Origin: Paulinella micropora | Lineage: Eukaryota > Cercozoa > Imbricatea > Euglyphida | Direction: 5' to 3' | Assembly: GCA_009731375.1 (NCBI GenBank) | Contig: BJOX01000147.1 | Location: 300,970 to 364,969 of the forward strand | Length of the DNA stretch: 64,000 nt | In this document: positions 29,076 through 38,208 of the stretch, in pieces | Layout of the letters: each line of letters opens with the position of its first letter | How positions within the stretch are numbered: position 1 is the stretch's first letter | The notes under the pieces: generated by a model | Told to the model about the DNA's origin: nothing | Database searches by the model: none | What the model saw: the letters and a program-made list of their open reading frames with translations, nothing else | Position numbers and translations under genes: made by a program

Positions 29076-31225
29076 ATGCAAGTCCGAAAACGAGATGGCT
29101 CTTTGGAGCCATTGGCTTTCGACAAAGTGCTACACCGCATCTTGCTCCTCGCAACTGATCTGCCAGGCGCGAGCGCGGTCGAGGTGGCCCGACAAACAAT
29201 TGCGGGCATACGAGAAGGAATCTCGACCTCTGAATTGGACGGGCTCGCCGCCTCGGTCTGTGCGGCGTTGGCCTCGTACCACCCTGACTACGCACTGCTC
29301 GGTGGCAGAATCGTTGCTAGCGACCTCCAAAAAAGTTGTCCGGCCACGTTCTGGGATGCGGCAAACCGTCTGCGCCTATCGCTGGTGCCCAGCTTTTCGG
29401 TGTTTACCGACAAGCACCAGTGCCTTGAACGCGATGAAAAGGCCCGAAAATGACCTCATCAATTTCGACTACTTCGGAATCAGCACGCTCAAGCAAGGCT
29501 ACCTTCTTAGAGACGCCGACGACAAGATTTGCGAGACGCCGCAATATTTGTACATGCGAATCGCGGTGGCGCTTCACCACGGCCTGGAAGAAAGCACAGA
29601 CAGCGTCCTGCGCAAGATCCAGGACACCTACAATCTCTTAAGTGCTGGCCTGTACAGCCATGCTTCACCAACTATGTTCAACGCTGGCCTGCGCCGGAAC
29701 CAGCAGCTGGCTTCGTGTTTCCTGTTGCCAGTTCGCGAAGACAGTCTCACAGGGATCTTCGAAAGCGTGAAAGACTGCGCTGTCATTTCAAAACACGCAG
29801 GAGGTATTGGGTTGTACATCGGCAACGTGCGAGCAGCAGGCAGCAGGATCTACGGGACGGGGGGCAAAAGTGACGGGATTCTGCCACTCGCGCGTATTTT
29901 GAACGAGACGAGTCGTTACGCCAATCAGTCGGGACGTAGGAAAGGGGCCTTTGCCGTGTACATGCCTCCGTGGCANNNNNNNNNNATTTGCGGTGTACAT
30001 GCCCCCTTGGCACAAGGACATCTACGACTTCCTTGCCTTGCGTCAGAACACAGGTGCAGCGGAAACGAGAGCACGGGATCTGTTTACGGCGTTGATGATA
30101 CCAGATCTCTTCATGCAGCGAGTGCGCGATGACAGTGACTTCACGTTGTTTTGTCCGACCGAGGTACCGGGGCTAGATGAGTGCTGGGGCAAGTTCTGGG
30201 AGTCTCGGTACACCCACGCCGAGAAAACACAACAGGGCCAAAAAGTGAAAGCCCGGCACCTATGGTCTGCCATCCTCAAATCACAGATTGAGACAGGCAC
30301 GCCGTACATCATTTACCGAGACCACGCCAACGCGAAAAGCAATCAACAGCATACTGGAGTTATTCAGAATTCAAATTTATGCGCGGAGATCATGGAAGTG
30401 AGCTCGCCCGAAGAGACAGCCGTCTGTAACCTCGCTTCTCTGTGTCTTCCCCGTTTTGTCACAGATGACAAGAAAATCGACATCAGCCTCCTCCACGCCG
30501 TCACGCGCAGTGCGGTAAGGGCCTTAGACCGCATCATCGACTTGACCACCTACCCCGTCCCCGAGGCTAAAATGTCAAACTTGGAGCACAGGCCAGTTGG
30601 ATTGGGCATCTGCGGCCTGGCAGACCTGTTCATGATCTTGGGACTTGGTTTTGAGAGCCACGAAGCCGCCGCTCTGAATGACTATGTAATGCGCGAGATC
30701 TACTTTGCTGCGATCACTGCCAGCGTAGATCTCGCGAAAGAAAAGGGACAATACCCGGAGTTCGAGGGTAGCCCCGCCTCGCAGGGCAAGCTGCAGCCGG
30801 ACCTCTGGGGCGTGGAGCTGAAGTCAGATCGATGGAGTAGGCTGAAGGCAGACATGAAGACACATGGTCTCAGGAACTCGTTGGTGGTCGCGCTTATGCC
30901 AACGGCGTCCACGAGTCAGATACTCGGAGTGAACGAGAGTTTTGAACCGGTCTATAGCAATTTAATGGTCAGGCGGACACTGGCCGGGGAACACGCTATA
31001 CTCAACCGGTACTTGGTCAGGGCGCTTGAACAAAGAGGCCTCTGGACCCCAGCGGTCAGAGCGCAGCTCCTGGCAAACGACGGCTCTGTCCAGAACATCG
31101 CGACCATACCAGAGGACGTAAAGCAAGTCTTNNNNNNNNNNGGCTGCTATTACCTTCGAACCAAGGCAGCCACTAGTGTCAAGCAGTCATGCACCGGTGA
31201 TGTGTGTGTCATGTGTACAGTTTAA
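29076..31225 (+). CDS. nrdA: Ribonucleotide reductase large subunit (class Ia), interrupted
   Basis: Reduces ribonucleoside diphosphates to deoxy forms with the small subunit at 54,285. The ATP-cone begins MQVRKRDGSLEPL (start 29,076; an in-frame ATG at 29,031 is possible). Later landmarks: NFDYFGISTLKQGYLL, SHASPTMFNAG, LASCFLL (active-site Cys), NSNLCAEIMEVSS with the catalytic Asn-x-Cys-x-Glu, AVCNLASL (second active Cys), MPTASTSQILG, and at the end GCYYLRTKAA (radical-path Tyr pair) and the C-terminal CxxC. Breaks: a frameshift near 29,350-29,450; a 10-N gap at 29,976 with a 26-bp imperfect flank repeat; and a 10-N gap at 31,132 where roughly 40 residues expected before the Tyr pair are absent. 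The stop overlaps that of the converging SSB-like gene. Confidence 0.95.
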
Positions 31226-31963
31226 TTAAACCAAATCTGCTGACAAGTCCATGGCACTGGCGCCGCCCTCACTGTTTTCATCACCGGACAGAGACACGCC
31301 AAAAGCTTCCTTTTCTGAGAGGTCTTGGTCTGGGTAGCCCAGGCCGGCTTCTTGTTTTCTGATCTGCAGAACGCGCCAAGAAAGTGTAGCTTTTTCACCC
31401 TTGCTGCAGAGCGCTGTAGCAGCAACAACGCATCGGACCACGTCGCCCTTTTGCAAGGTGGAAACATCCCCGCCTCCGAGGAACCGAGCTCCCGTCACGG
31501 TGACGGTCAGGCCCGGCGCCCAGGCGCGGTCGGACTTCTGGCTTGTGCGAAGCCGTGTACAGGGCTGGTAGCAGCATTTGACCTGCTCGTCGCTCTTTGC
31601 CATCGGGCCCGCCCTCTTCATCGTAGGAACAATTTTGTCGCGCTGTTCCACCACGAGGTCGGCAACCTTTTCGTCGATTGAACGCAGCACCTTGTAGGCC
31701 TGCAGCACCTCGCCATACTGTTGCGCGTGTTTGAAGTCGAGGTCAACGGTGGTCTTGGCTGACTTGTTGCCTTGGTCGTACGTGCTCGGGTCCCAGGCAA
31801 GCTGCATGGCGGGCAGAACCAGCGTCAGGCTCTTTTCGCCGTAGCACAAATTTGAAAATATGCTCCCATACGCAGTTCTGGGCACGTCCGACAGGCGGAG
31901 CTTTTTCGGGTCGGCGGCCGGATCAAAGGCCTTGACCTGGTTGTGGTCTACGAGGACGGACAT
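31226..31963 (-). CDS. Probable single-stranded-DNA-binding protein
   Basis: The start MSVLVDH at 31,963 is preferred; an upstream extension to 32,044 is poorly supported. About 245 residues: N-terminal beta-rich domain with YGEKSLTLVLPAMQLAWDPSTYD, helical middle, a second beta region (GLTVTVTGARFLG), and an acidic C-terminal tail (SGDENSEGGASAMDLSADLV). Fold order and the acidic tail recall the OB-fold SSB proteins of phycodnavirus-like viruses. It converges with the ribonucleotide reductase gene, sharing the TTAATTA stop region, and diverges from the clamp-like gene at 32,112. Moderate confidence; no search done. Confidence 0.5.
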   Translation of the reverse strand: MSVLVDHNQVKAFDPAADPKKLRLSDVPRTAYGSIFSNLCYGEKSLTLVLPAMQLAWDPSTYDQGNKSAKTTVDLDFKHAQQYGEVLQAYKVLRSIDEKVADLVVEQRDKIVPTMKRAGPMAKSDEQVKCCYQPCTRLRTSQKSDRAWAPGLTVTVTGARFLGGGDVSTLQKGDVVRCVVAATALCSKGEKATLSWRVLQIRKQEAGLGYPDQDLSEKEAFGVSLSGDENSEGGASAMDLSADLV

Positions 31964-32111
31964 TGGTTGAATTCTGGCCTGGATCTCTCTCTCTCTCTCT
32001 TTAAATGGGATATACACGCGACTTTTTTTAACATCAAACTTCAAACGGCGGCCGTTGGAAACCCGAAAAAAAAGGAAACGGAAATAAACGCGACGATTAC
32101 TCAGTCAAAAA

Positions 32112-33057
32112 ATGAGCTACCGCTTTCTGTGGAGATCCAAGGCCAACGGCATCGCTTTCCGCCGGGCACTCGACTCGCTGAGCCCGCTGCTGCTGGAGGC
32201 TCGTGTCGAAGCGACCGTCGACAAGCTTGTCCTGTGCAGTGCAGCCGATGGGCTGGTTGCTCAGTTTGTGGTACCCTTTTTGGGCGCCGCTAACGGCGAC
32301 TATGTCTCGCTCAGTGGCAACTCGTCCAAATGCGTGTTTTCGCTCGACCTGAAAGAAATCCAGTGCTGGCTGAGCACGTTTCGAGACAACATGGTTTTGG
32401 AACTGTCTGTCGCGCTCGACAACAGACTTTGTGTCAAATTTTGGAACGACAACAAAACGTTTCGGCACTACAGTGATCTGACATCGCTGCTCGTGTCCCA
32501 AGAGGCGGCCTTCCTGCCGACTCTCAGGGCCCGCGCTGAACGCTGTCATCAGGCACCATTCCAAGAGCAATTCTCACTGCCGTCTGTTCGTGGAAGGGGA
32601 CGGGCTCTGTACCGAGTCCTCGCTGAGGGCAGTGGACGCGAGTCGGCTGGCACGCACCAGCCTTGGCGGCATCGCTCTGCTGGCAGAGGACAAGGAGTCG
32701 CTCTTGCGCTCGGACCTGTCGAGGACACCTACCGAGGCCGGCGACTGTGTCTACTCACTTGAAACGCTGAAGAAGGTACTTAAAAGTTGCGCATTTCAGG
32801 AGAAAAAGACTGGTCGAGTCTTGGTCGGCGCTGCGCCGAATGTGCTGCACCTCGTCTTCAAACGGGAAGGCGGTCCATGGCTCAAGTATGCTATTCTGGC
32901 AGACTCCGAGGGACCGCCGCCTCCCCTGCCTGCGCTGGCGCCGCTCGCCCTGACCACCGACGGCGCCGCCGAGGAGGAGGAAAAGCGCAAGGTGGTCATC
33001 AAGCGCAAGAAGAAGAACACGAAGCGGAAGAGAGACGAATGCCAGGCAGGCGCTTAA
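32112..33057 (+). CDS. Possible sliding clamp (PCNA-like), frameshifted
   Basis: ATG 32,112. The first frame gives an N-terminal half with KLVLCSAADGLVAQFVVPF and CVFSLDLKEIQCWL, compatible with a clamp domain (activity on DNA position, then a connecting helix). The second frame, from about 32,515 to 33,057, has SLRAVDASRLARTSL and CVYSLETLKKVLK strands and helices and a C-terminal basic run (KRKKKNTKRKR). The frame changes near 32,510-32,530. Position between SSB-like and late transcription factor genes fits a replication accessory protein. PCNA identity is tentative. Confidence 0.4.
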
Positions 33058-33472
33058 GGCGTCTCAGCATGTACTTTTTACCAGCGAGCTTACTAATAAA
33101 CGTCTTTTGCGTTTCCTTTCTGTGCACCGGCACGTACCAATTGACTACCCGGCCCACGGCCCTGAAAGCCGAGATGTCCAGAGGTCCTCCGTAATCCACA
33201 AGCTCATGGCGCGGCGGCGCCGGTTGAACTAGCTGCTTGTGCAGATTGACTCTTAGAAACGAGTGCAAGAGGTCCATTGATCGTGAACGGATCGTCTCGG
33301 CAATCCCATATTCCGCGAAGGCCGCTGCACAACCGATACTACAAAAATGACCCCAGACGATTAGCTCTTCGTCTGTGTGGGCTATCGGCAAGCCATACCA
33401 TTTGCCGTCATCCCGCGCGCAGCCGTAGGAACAGTGCAGACACTTGCCCTTGTAAACCTCGGTGCCCTCCAT
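32999..33472 (-). CDS. VLTF-2-like late transcription factor
   Basis: A 157-residue protein from ATG 33,472. An FCS-type zinc finger is formed by CLHCSYGC near residue 12 and GHFCSIGCAAAFAEYG near 41-56, followed by PAPPRHELVDYGGPLDISAFR. This pair of features, finger plus PAPPR..L..(F/Y)GG, is characteristic of the poxvirus A1L/VLTF-2-related factors of large DNA viruses, which switch on late genes. It is divergent from the VLTF-3-like gene, with 126 bp between starts, and overlaps the 3' end of the clamp-like gene by 59 bp. Looks intact. Confidence 0.75.
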   Translation of the reverse strand: MEGTEVYKGKCLHCSYGCARDDGKWYGLPIAHTDEELIVWGHFCSIGCAAAFAEYGIAETIRSRSMDLLHSFLRVNLHKQLVQPAPPRHELVDYGGPLDISAFRAVGRVVNWYVPVHRKETQKTFISKLAGKKYMLRRLKRLPGIRLSSASCSSSCA

Positions 33473-33598
33473 CTTTTTTTGTGTGCGTGTGTCACTGGTG
33501 ACTCTTCCCTCTCTTGTACTTCAAACATCGAACATTAAACGCTCACGGTTCGAAATCCGTTTCATTTCTTTCTCGCTAGCCGGCCGTCATTTTTGTAC

Positions 33599-34618
33599 AT
33601 GTCACACTGCGAACATGTCTGGACCTTCAGCTTAGCAACAACCGGTACCTACTGCTCCAAGTGTGGCCTGGTCAAGACAGAGCACGAGCTGTACACGTCG
33701 CAATGCTGGCTAGTCAACGGCCAGATGGCCCGAGAGCAATCTGCCCCTCCCAGACATGTCGGCTACACGAGACTGAGCAGGTTCAGACAGGTACGTCATT
33801 CGATTTGCAGTGGACCGAAACCAGTCTGTGTCGTGTGTTAACAGATCACGCGCGAGACATTCAACCTGCGAGGTGTGAATCAATCTGCGTCGTGTGTCAG
33901 CCCGGCCTTGTTAGCACAGGCGAGGCGCCTGGTCCACAAGTGGCGGGCACAGAGCCCGACGCCCGCTCGCCTCGCGTACATCTGGCGCAGAGAGAAGCTA
34001 GGCCCCTTAACCATCGACAAGGCCAGCCAGCTGTGCCACCTGCTCGGCTCCGGCCGAAGTCGGCGAGAGCCGAGCCAAGAGACGCTAGAGGAGTTGCAAC
34101 GCCTCTTCAAAAAAGTCGACGCCTGCTGGCCCAAAGTGCTGAAGAAGCTGAGGGAGCGGTATGGGTGGGAGAGAAGGTGTTTCGTGAGTTATCAGACGTT
34201 GCTGAGGGCTTTCCTGCTGCTGCTGGGCGAAGAAGAGCTAGCTTTGCAAGTGCCGGAGCTGAAGCAGTTAGAGAGCCGCCACCGCGCCAACGCCATGTTC
34301 GCTCTGGTGTGCGAAGAACAAGGCTGGGATTTCATCCCCTTAACTGGTTCACTGAACGGAACGGGCTCGCGCGCCCGCACGCGAGTCATCTTTTGTCTGG
34401 CCCGCACGCCAAGAAGAAGAAAAAGAAAAAGAAAAAAAAGAAAAAGACGCCGGCCGCGGGTGTTATGGCTATTGCTGAAAAAACAAATCTTGTATCATCT
34501 AGTCATTAAAGAGGAAGAAGACCATGGTGAAATGGGTCGCGAGTGGCCGGCTTGGCGCGGAGCCCAGCCACCTCAAAGTGGTAACCATGAGCGATGCACC
34601 GCCCCAGCAGGTGGTTGA
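33599..34618 (+). CDS. VLTF-3-like late transcription factor, one intron
   Basis: Exon 1 (33,599-33,790) starts MSHCEHVW and has a zinc-ribbon (HCEHVWTF, YCSKCG) ending in YTRLSRFRQ. A 54-nt intron follows; exon 2 (from 33,845) gives a helical body with RCFVSYQTLLRAFLLLLGEEEL, VPELKQLESR and EEQGWDFIPL. These segments, in this order, define the poxvirus A2L/VLTF-3 family, a hallmark of Nucleocytoviricota. Without splicing a TAA at 33,839 stops the frame. After WDFIPL the frame runs on through a Lys/Arg-rich stretch to 34,618, overlapping the next gene; an alternative frame ending at 34,509 gives a poly-Lys tail, so a frame change near 34,340-34,410 is likely. Confidence 0.8.
33791..33844 (+). 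other. Spliceosomal-type intron in the VLTF-3-like gene (54 nt)
   Basis: Donor CAG|GTACGT and acceptor GTTAACAG with a branch-like TTAAC. It holds an in-frame TAA, and its removal joins conserved parts of the family without frame change. Confidence 0.75.
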
Positions 34619-36886
34619 CGCCTTTAACAACACCACACTACAAGAAATCCGTGACGGCCAGAAGCCGGTGCCGGTCTGGGAACGCCTGCCGCTCAAGACG
34701 AAAATGAGCCCGCAGGAGTGGGCGGACCTACGAGACAACTTTGTGGCCGCGCTGGATCTCCTCCGTTCTTACCGGGACGAGGTGCTGGACAGGGCAGACC
34801 TGTACTCGCTCGGGGTCGACCCCGCCCGTCACGCCGCCTCGCCTGTTCTGGCCCAGGTCATCAAGTCGCGCAAGGGCCACTGGAGCGAATTCATGGTGAA
34901 AGAAGACGGAGAGCTCGATGACGTCCTGTACGCGTACAAACGGTTCAAGGACAGCGGGCTGGACAAGGAAAACATGGTTTCGTGCCATCACGCGGGCAAA
35001 GTGGACTTTGTCATTGTAGAGAAGCCAGGGGGCGGCCTGCTGTTCCCTAGCAGCTCCGCCGACCTGGCCAAGGGCAGAAACACGACCCTTCGCAAGCTCC
35101 TCTTCGGTGACGAGGACGGCTGGGTGAAGCTGGGGTTGCCAAATCTCAGCGCCGGGCCGTTCACCAAGTGTCTGCTTGCTTATTGCATGACCTTTCTGCG
35201 GCTCCGCAAAGACGTGGACCAGTTTGTGAGTTTCATAAACGACCTGGTCGACGCTACCAAGCCCAACCTCTCCGCGAGAGGACAAGACTACGGCCTTTTC
35301 CGGAGCAACTGGTTGATCCTAGCCACCCAGCGACAGAGCCAGAAGGGCAAGGAACAGCCCTCGCGCTGTGTCTGGGGCGAGGACTTCGTGGTCAAGTGGT
35401 TTACGGAAGGGACGCTTTTTCGTGACAGGGACGCGAGTTCGGAAGGAGTTCAGCAGACCGGCAAGAAATTGATGAAGAACCTCAAGAAGAGGCACGTGCT
35501 CTACTTGGACCCCTGGTGCGCGTTCTTGGACGAGCTCTACCGAGCCATGCTCGCGGAGGCAGATTGCTTCGAGGACCCGGAAGCCAAGCGCGCCAACGAC
35601 GGCCCCTTTGCGCCCAGCGAGAGACACCCGCTGTGGGCCCTGCAGTCCTTTCTGTTGCTGTCTATCCTCGGGTGCAGAATGTCCGAGCTGTGGCGCTTTA
35701 GCGAATTTGGCCCGGTGGAGGACGACCAGTATATGACGTTTACGGAGATTGGCCGCCAAAAGCATGTCTTGCAACACAGGTAATATACCTAATCTACCTG
35801 CCCATCTGAACATGTCTGATTTGTCTTAGGGCGGCGAAAAAAGGCGCAGACCCCCTCAAAGACCCGGACGACCAAAGTGATTACCAAGACTCTATCTATG
35901 TCGGCAAGCCCCTCGCCCTTCCCACGGCCTCGTCGGCCGGTGTACTGAGAATCTGGCGTCACCTGATCTTTGGCACGGAGAACCATTTTAAGCACCGGGC
36001 CAAGATGGCGCCGGGCGCTAGCATGCTGCTGAAAGGCGACAGGCCCAAGTCCGATTACCTGAGCTGGACCTCGCACCGGGCAGAGATCCTGGCGGAAGAG
36101 GATGACCAGCCCCTTGCCATGCCACCGAAAAAGAAGATGAAGGTCAGCACGCTGCCGTGGATGCAGAGTCTGGTGGTTGCGGGCCACAAGAAGAACATCG
36201 ACAGGCCCAGCCAAGTGATGCCCAACAGCGAAGTGGGCGCGGCCCTGAAAGCTGGCGGCTTTAAGAATACGTTCGAAGACCTGACACACCTCTACCAAGA
36301 GCGCTCCAAGAGCGAATTCCGCATTTCCTGCCCTCACCTGCTGCGAGCCATCTACGCCAATGTGGCCTGGGAGCTCTACGGAAACCATTCGCTCGTGGCC
36401 CGGCCGGTGTTTTTTAGCAGGGTTTTAGGCCACACGCTCGAGTACGAAAACAAGGACGAAGGACTCAGCAATCTCAAGACGCAGATGTTCTACGACAAGG
36501 TGAAAGTGATGAGCAAGGCGGCGCCGTCCCTGCACGAGCCGGACTTGGTGAAGATTGTGCAAGCCATTGTGCAACAGGGCGAAAGGCTGGCCTCGGACTA
36601 CGCACGGGTCCTGGGTGACTTGAAATACGTCATCCCGCCCACACTTAAACAGCTGCCCCGCGAGACCAGAGCCGAACGGTTACGCCGACAAGCCGTAGAA
36701 TTTTTCGCGGCACATTTGCAACACACTGCCAACGAACTGCGCCGGCCCAGTTTTTGGCGCGGAACGCTCGATTCCATTTTTTCCGTGAAGGCTTCCTACC
36801 GCTTCGCTAGTCATGCCGCTGCGGCCCTTGATACGGCTGATCCTACACCAGCCGCTCGGATCACGCGGTTTATGCAATTGTGCTAA
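34524..36886 (+). CDS. Telomere-resolvase-like tyrosine recombinase (element B), one intron
   Basis: Exons 34,524-35,779 and 35,830-36,886; a second ATG at 34,587 also has a good context. About 770 residues. Box I: LSILGCRMSELWRF (Arg about 385). Box II: HLLRAIYANVAWELYG (about 590), in the LR-x-IY-A form of hairpin-telomere resolvases, as in the element A recombinase. LGH at about 620, then a candidate Tyr nucleophile in MFYDKV about 20 residues later. A basic PPKKKMKV run may be a nuclear signal. Long N-terminal (about 370 residues) and C-terminal (about 130) regions match the large size of phage protelomerases. Predicted to resolve or seal the ends of the linear genome. Confidence 0.7.
35780..35829 (+). 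other. Spliceosomal-type intron in the recombinase gene (50 nt)
   Basis: Donor CACAG|GTAATATAC, acceptor TTTGTCTTAG. Unspliced, the frame stops at 35,783; spliced, an Arg codon is formed across the junction and a 350-codon frame continues. Confidence 0.85.
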
Positions 36887-36912
36887 GAGTTTCAAGAATT
36901 AAAAGCTCATAA

Positions 36913-36935
36913 TTCGACTTTTATTGAAAGTCGAA
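36913..36935. terminator. Hairpin after the recombinase gene
   Basis: A perfect 9-bp stem (36,913-36,921 with 36,927-36,935) and a 5-nt loop, 27 bp after the stop. It may mark the transcript 3' end. Confidence 0.5.
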
Positions 36936-36994
36936 AGTGAAAAGCAAGCAAGGTCGAATCCCTGGCAAATTTTTTGGCCGTGCCGCTAATTACG

Positions 36995-37558
36995 ATGAAC
37001 CGCGACAAACCATGCCGAGTGGCACCTGACGGGAAAATTTCGCTGATCGATTTTGCCGGGAAAACGTTTCCTTTTCTGACTCCTAGCCGTTGCGCGGAAC
37101 GAATTCGTAGGCACCTTGAGCTACACCCCTATCGCGTAACCAACGGTCACATTTCGAAATTCAAATTCCCGAAACAGCGCGGCCAGCGCTGTGGCACGTG
37201 GGTCTGCGCGCCCGAAATAGCAATCGAGGTCATGGGCCAGTTCGCGACTGACTGGGGCGCCCGCTCACGGCGACGGGCACCGGCTGGGGTCAGTGACCAG
37301 CCCCTTGTACCAAGCGTCGCCGCTGTCGTGAGCGATCTGCAATGCGTCCGCGACGGATTTGCATCCCTTGCTGAGCTCGCTCCAGACACAACAAGCGCGT
37401 TCCAGCCTGGACTGGACGAGACAGTTGGTGCAGTTGCCGTTACCGAAGAAGAGACAATGCCTCCTTTCGAGCTCCTGACCCCTGTTCTGACTTACGAAGA
37501 ACAGGACAGGCAAGAAGAAAATGAACTTGGCAGCTTCCCAGAGCATTTCGCTTTCTAA
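36995..37558 (+). CDS. KilA-N/Bro-like DNA-binding protein (tentative)
   Basis: The first true ATG is at 36,995 (MNRDKPCRV). The N-terminal 95 residues have DGKISLIDFAGKTFPFL, a basic helix CAERIRRHLELHP and GTWVCAPEIAIEVMGQF, an arrangement similar to KilA-N/Bro-N-type DNA-binding modules common in large DNA viruses. A basic patch (GARSRRRAP) and an acidic, disordered C-terminal half follow. Likely a regulator; family assignment is tentative. Confidence 0.45.
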   Translation: MNRDKPCRVAPDGKISLIDFAGKTFPFLTPSRCAERIRRHLELHPYRVTNGHISKFKFPKQRGQRCGTWVCAPEIAIEVMGQFATDWGARSRRRAPAGVSDQPLVPSVAAVVSDLQCVRDGFASLAELAPDTTSAFQPGLDETVGAVAVTEEETMPPFELLTPVLTYEEQDRQEENELGSFPEHFAF

Positions 37559-37582
37559 TTAAAAAGATTGGTAGACGAAGAT

Positions 37583-38161
37583 TTAAAAATCCGTAATGTA
37601 CAGCGCCTTGTTGAAACGAGGCAGAAAACGGGCCGCTGTCTCCTCGGCTCCTGCCAGCCACAGGTAAGTTGTCCACTTGCCAGCTTCCACCACCGGCCAG
37701 CCCGCGTCCTCGTATGCTTGCCGGAAGCGGTAAGCCGGTATATAGGCCACGGCTATGACTGGTTCGCGAGTGGTCTTGGGCACAGGGAAAGACGTCCGCC
37801 CCATGCGTCGACAGGCGGCAAAGGGCGTGATCAGACGGTGGCGGTTGTGATACACAAAGCAGTAGTTGCAGTAGCCCTCGATGGTCCGTCTCTGGCAGCA
37901 GTCGAAGCAGGTGTGCGCGCTCTTGCGCACCACGTCGCTGATGAGGCGCGGCAGCGACTTGGCGTTGAAGTTGAAGGTAGTGTTCAGGAACTTGTGCAAA
38001 CCGGCCAGCTCTCCGTTCTGTACTTTGCGCCGTTTCCATCGGCCGCGCGCAAACCGGTCCGTGTGCGTTTTAAGGTAACGGATCGTGTGCGCGACCTCTC
38101 CGACTCGGAGGTAAGAAAGCACTTCTACCAGGAGATCAGCTGGTAACGCGGCCAGTAGCAT
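37583..38161 (-). CDS. F-box-like protein with cysteine cluster
   Basis: ATG 38,161. Residues 6-30 (LPADLLVEVLSYLRVGEVAH) match the F-box consensus closely. Around residues 85-100 is a Cys cluster (HTCFDCCQRR, GYCNYC), probably zinc-binding. Such short F-box proteins in viruses recruit host SCF ubiquitin ligase. It converges with the KilA-like gene, 24 bp apart. The same F-box-then-Cys order is seen in the much shorter element A protein at 15,630. Confidence 0.55.
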   Translation of the reverse strand: MLLAALPADLLVEVLSYLRVGEVAHTIRYLKTHTDRFARGRWKRRKVQNGELAGLHKFLNTTFNFNAKSLPRLISDVVRKSAHTCFDCCQRRTIEGYCNYCFVYHNRHRLITPFAACRRMGRTSFPVPKTTREPVIAVAYIPAYRFRQAYEDAGWPVVEAGKWTTYLWLAGAEETAARFLPRFNKALYITDF

Positions 38162-38208
38162 TTTGGCTTCTGATATACGTATACGGGCCAGAACTTTTGT
38201 TTTTTTCT

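Noticed and set aside
33661-34509. Alternative 282-codon frame over the VLTF-3-like gene
   Set aside because: Most of it is a shadow of the real gene; only its last part (poly-Lys tail) may be genuine after a frame change.
36887-36975. tRNA-like GGTCGAATCCC near a hairpin
   Set aside because: Only the B-box word fits; acceptor and T arms do not form. The perfect hairpin is reported instead.
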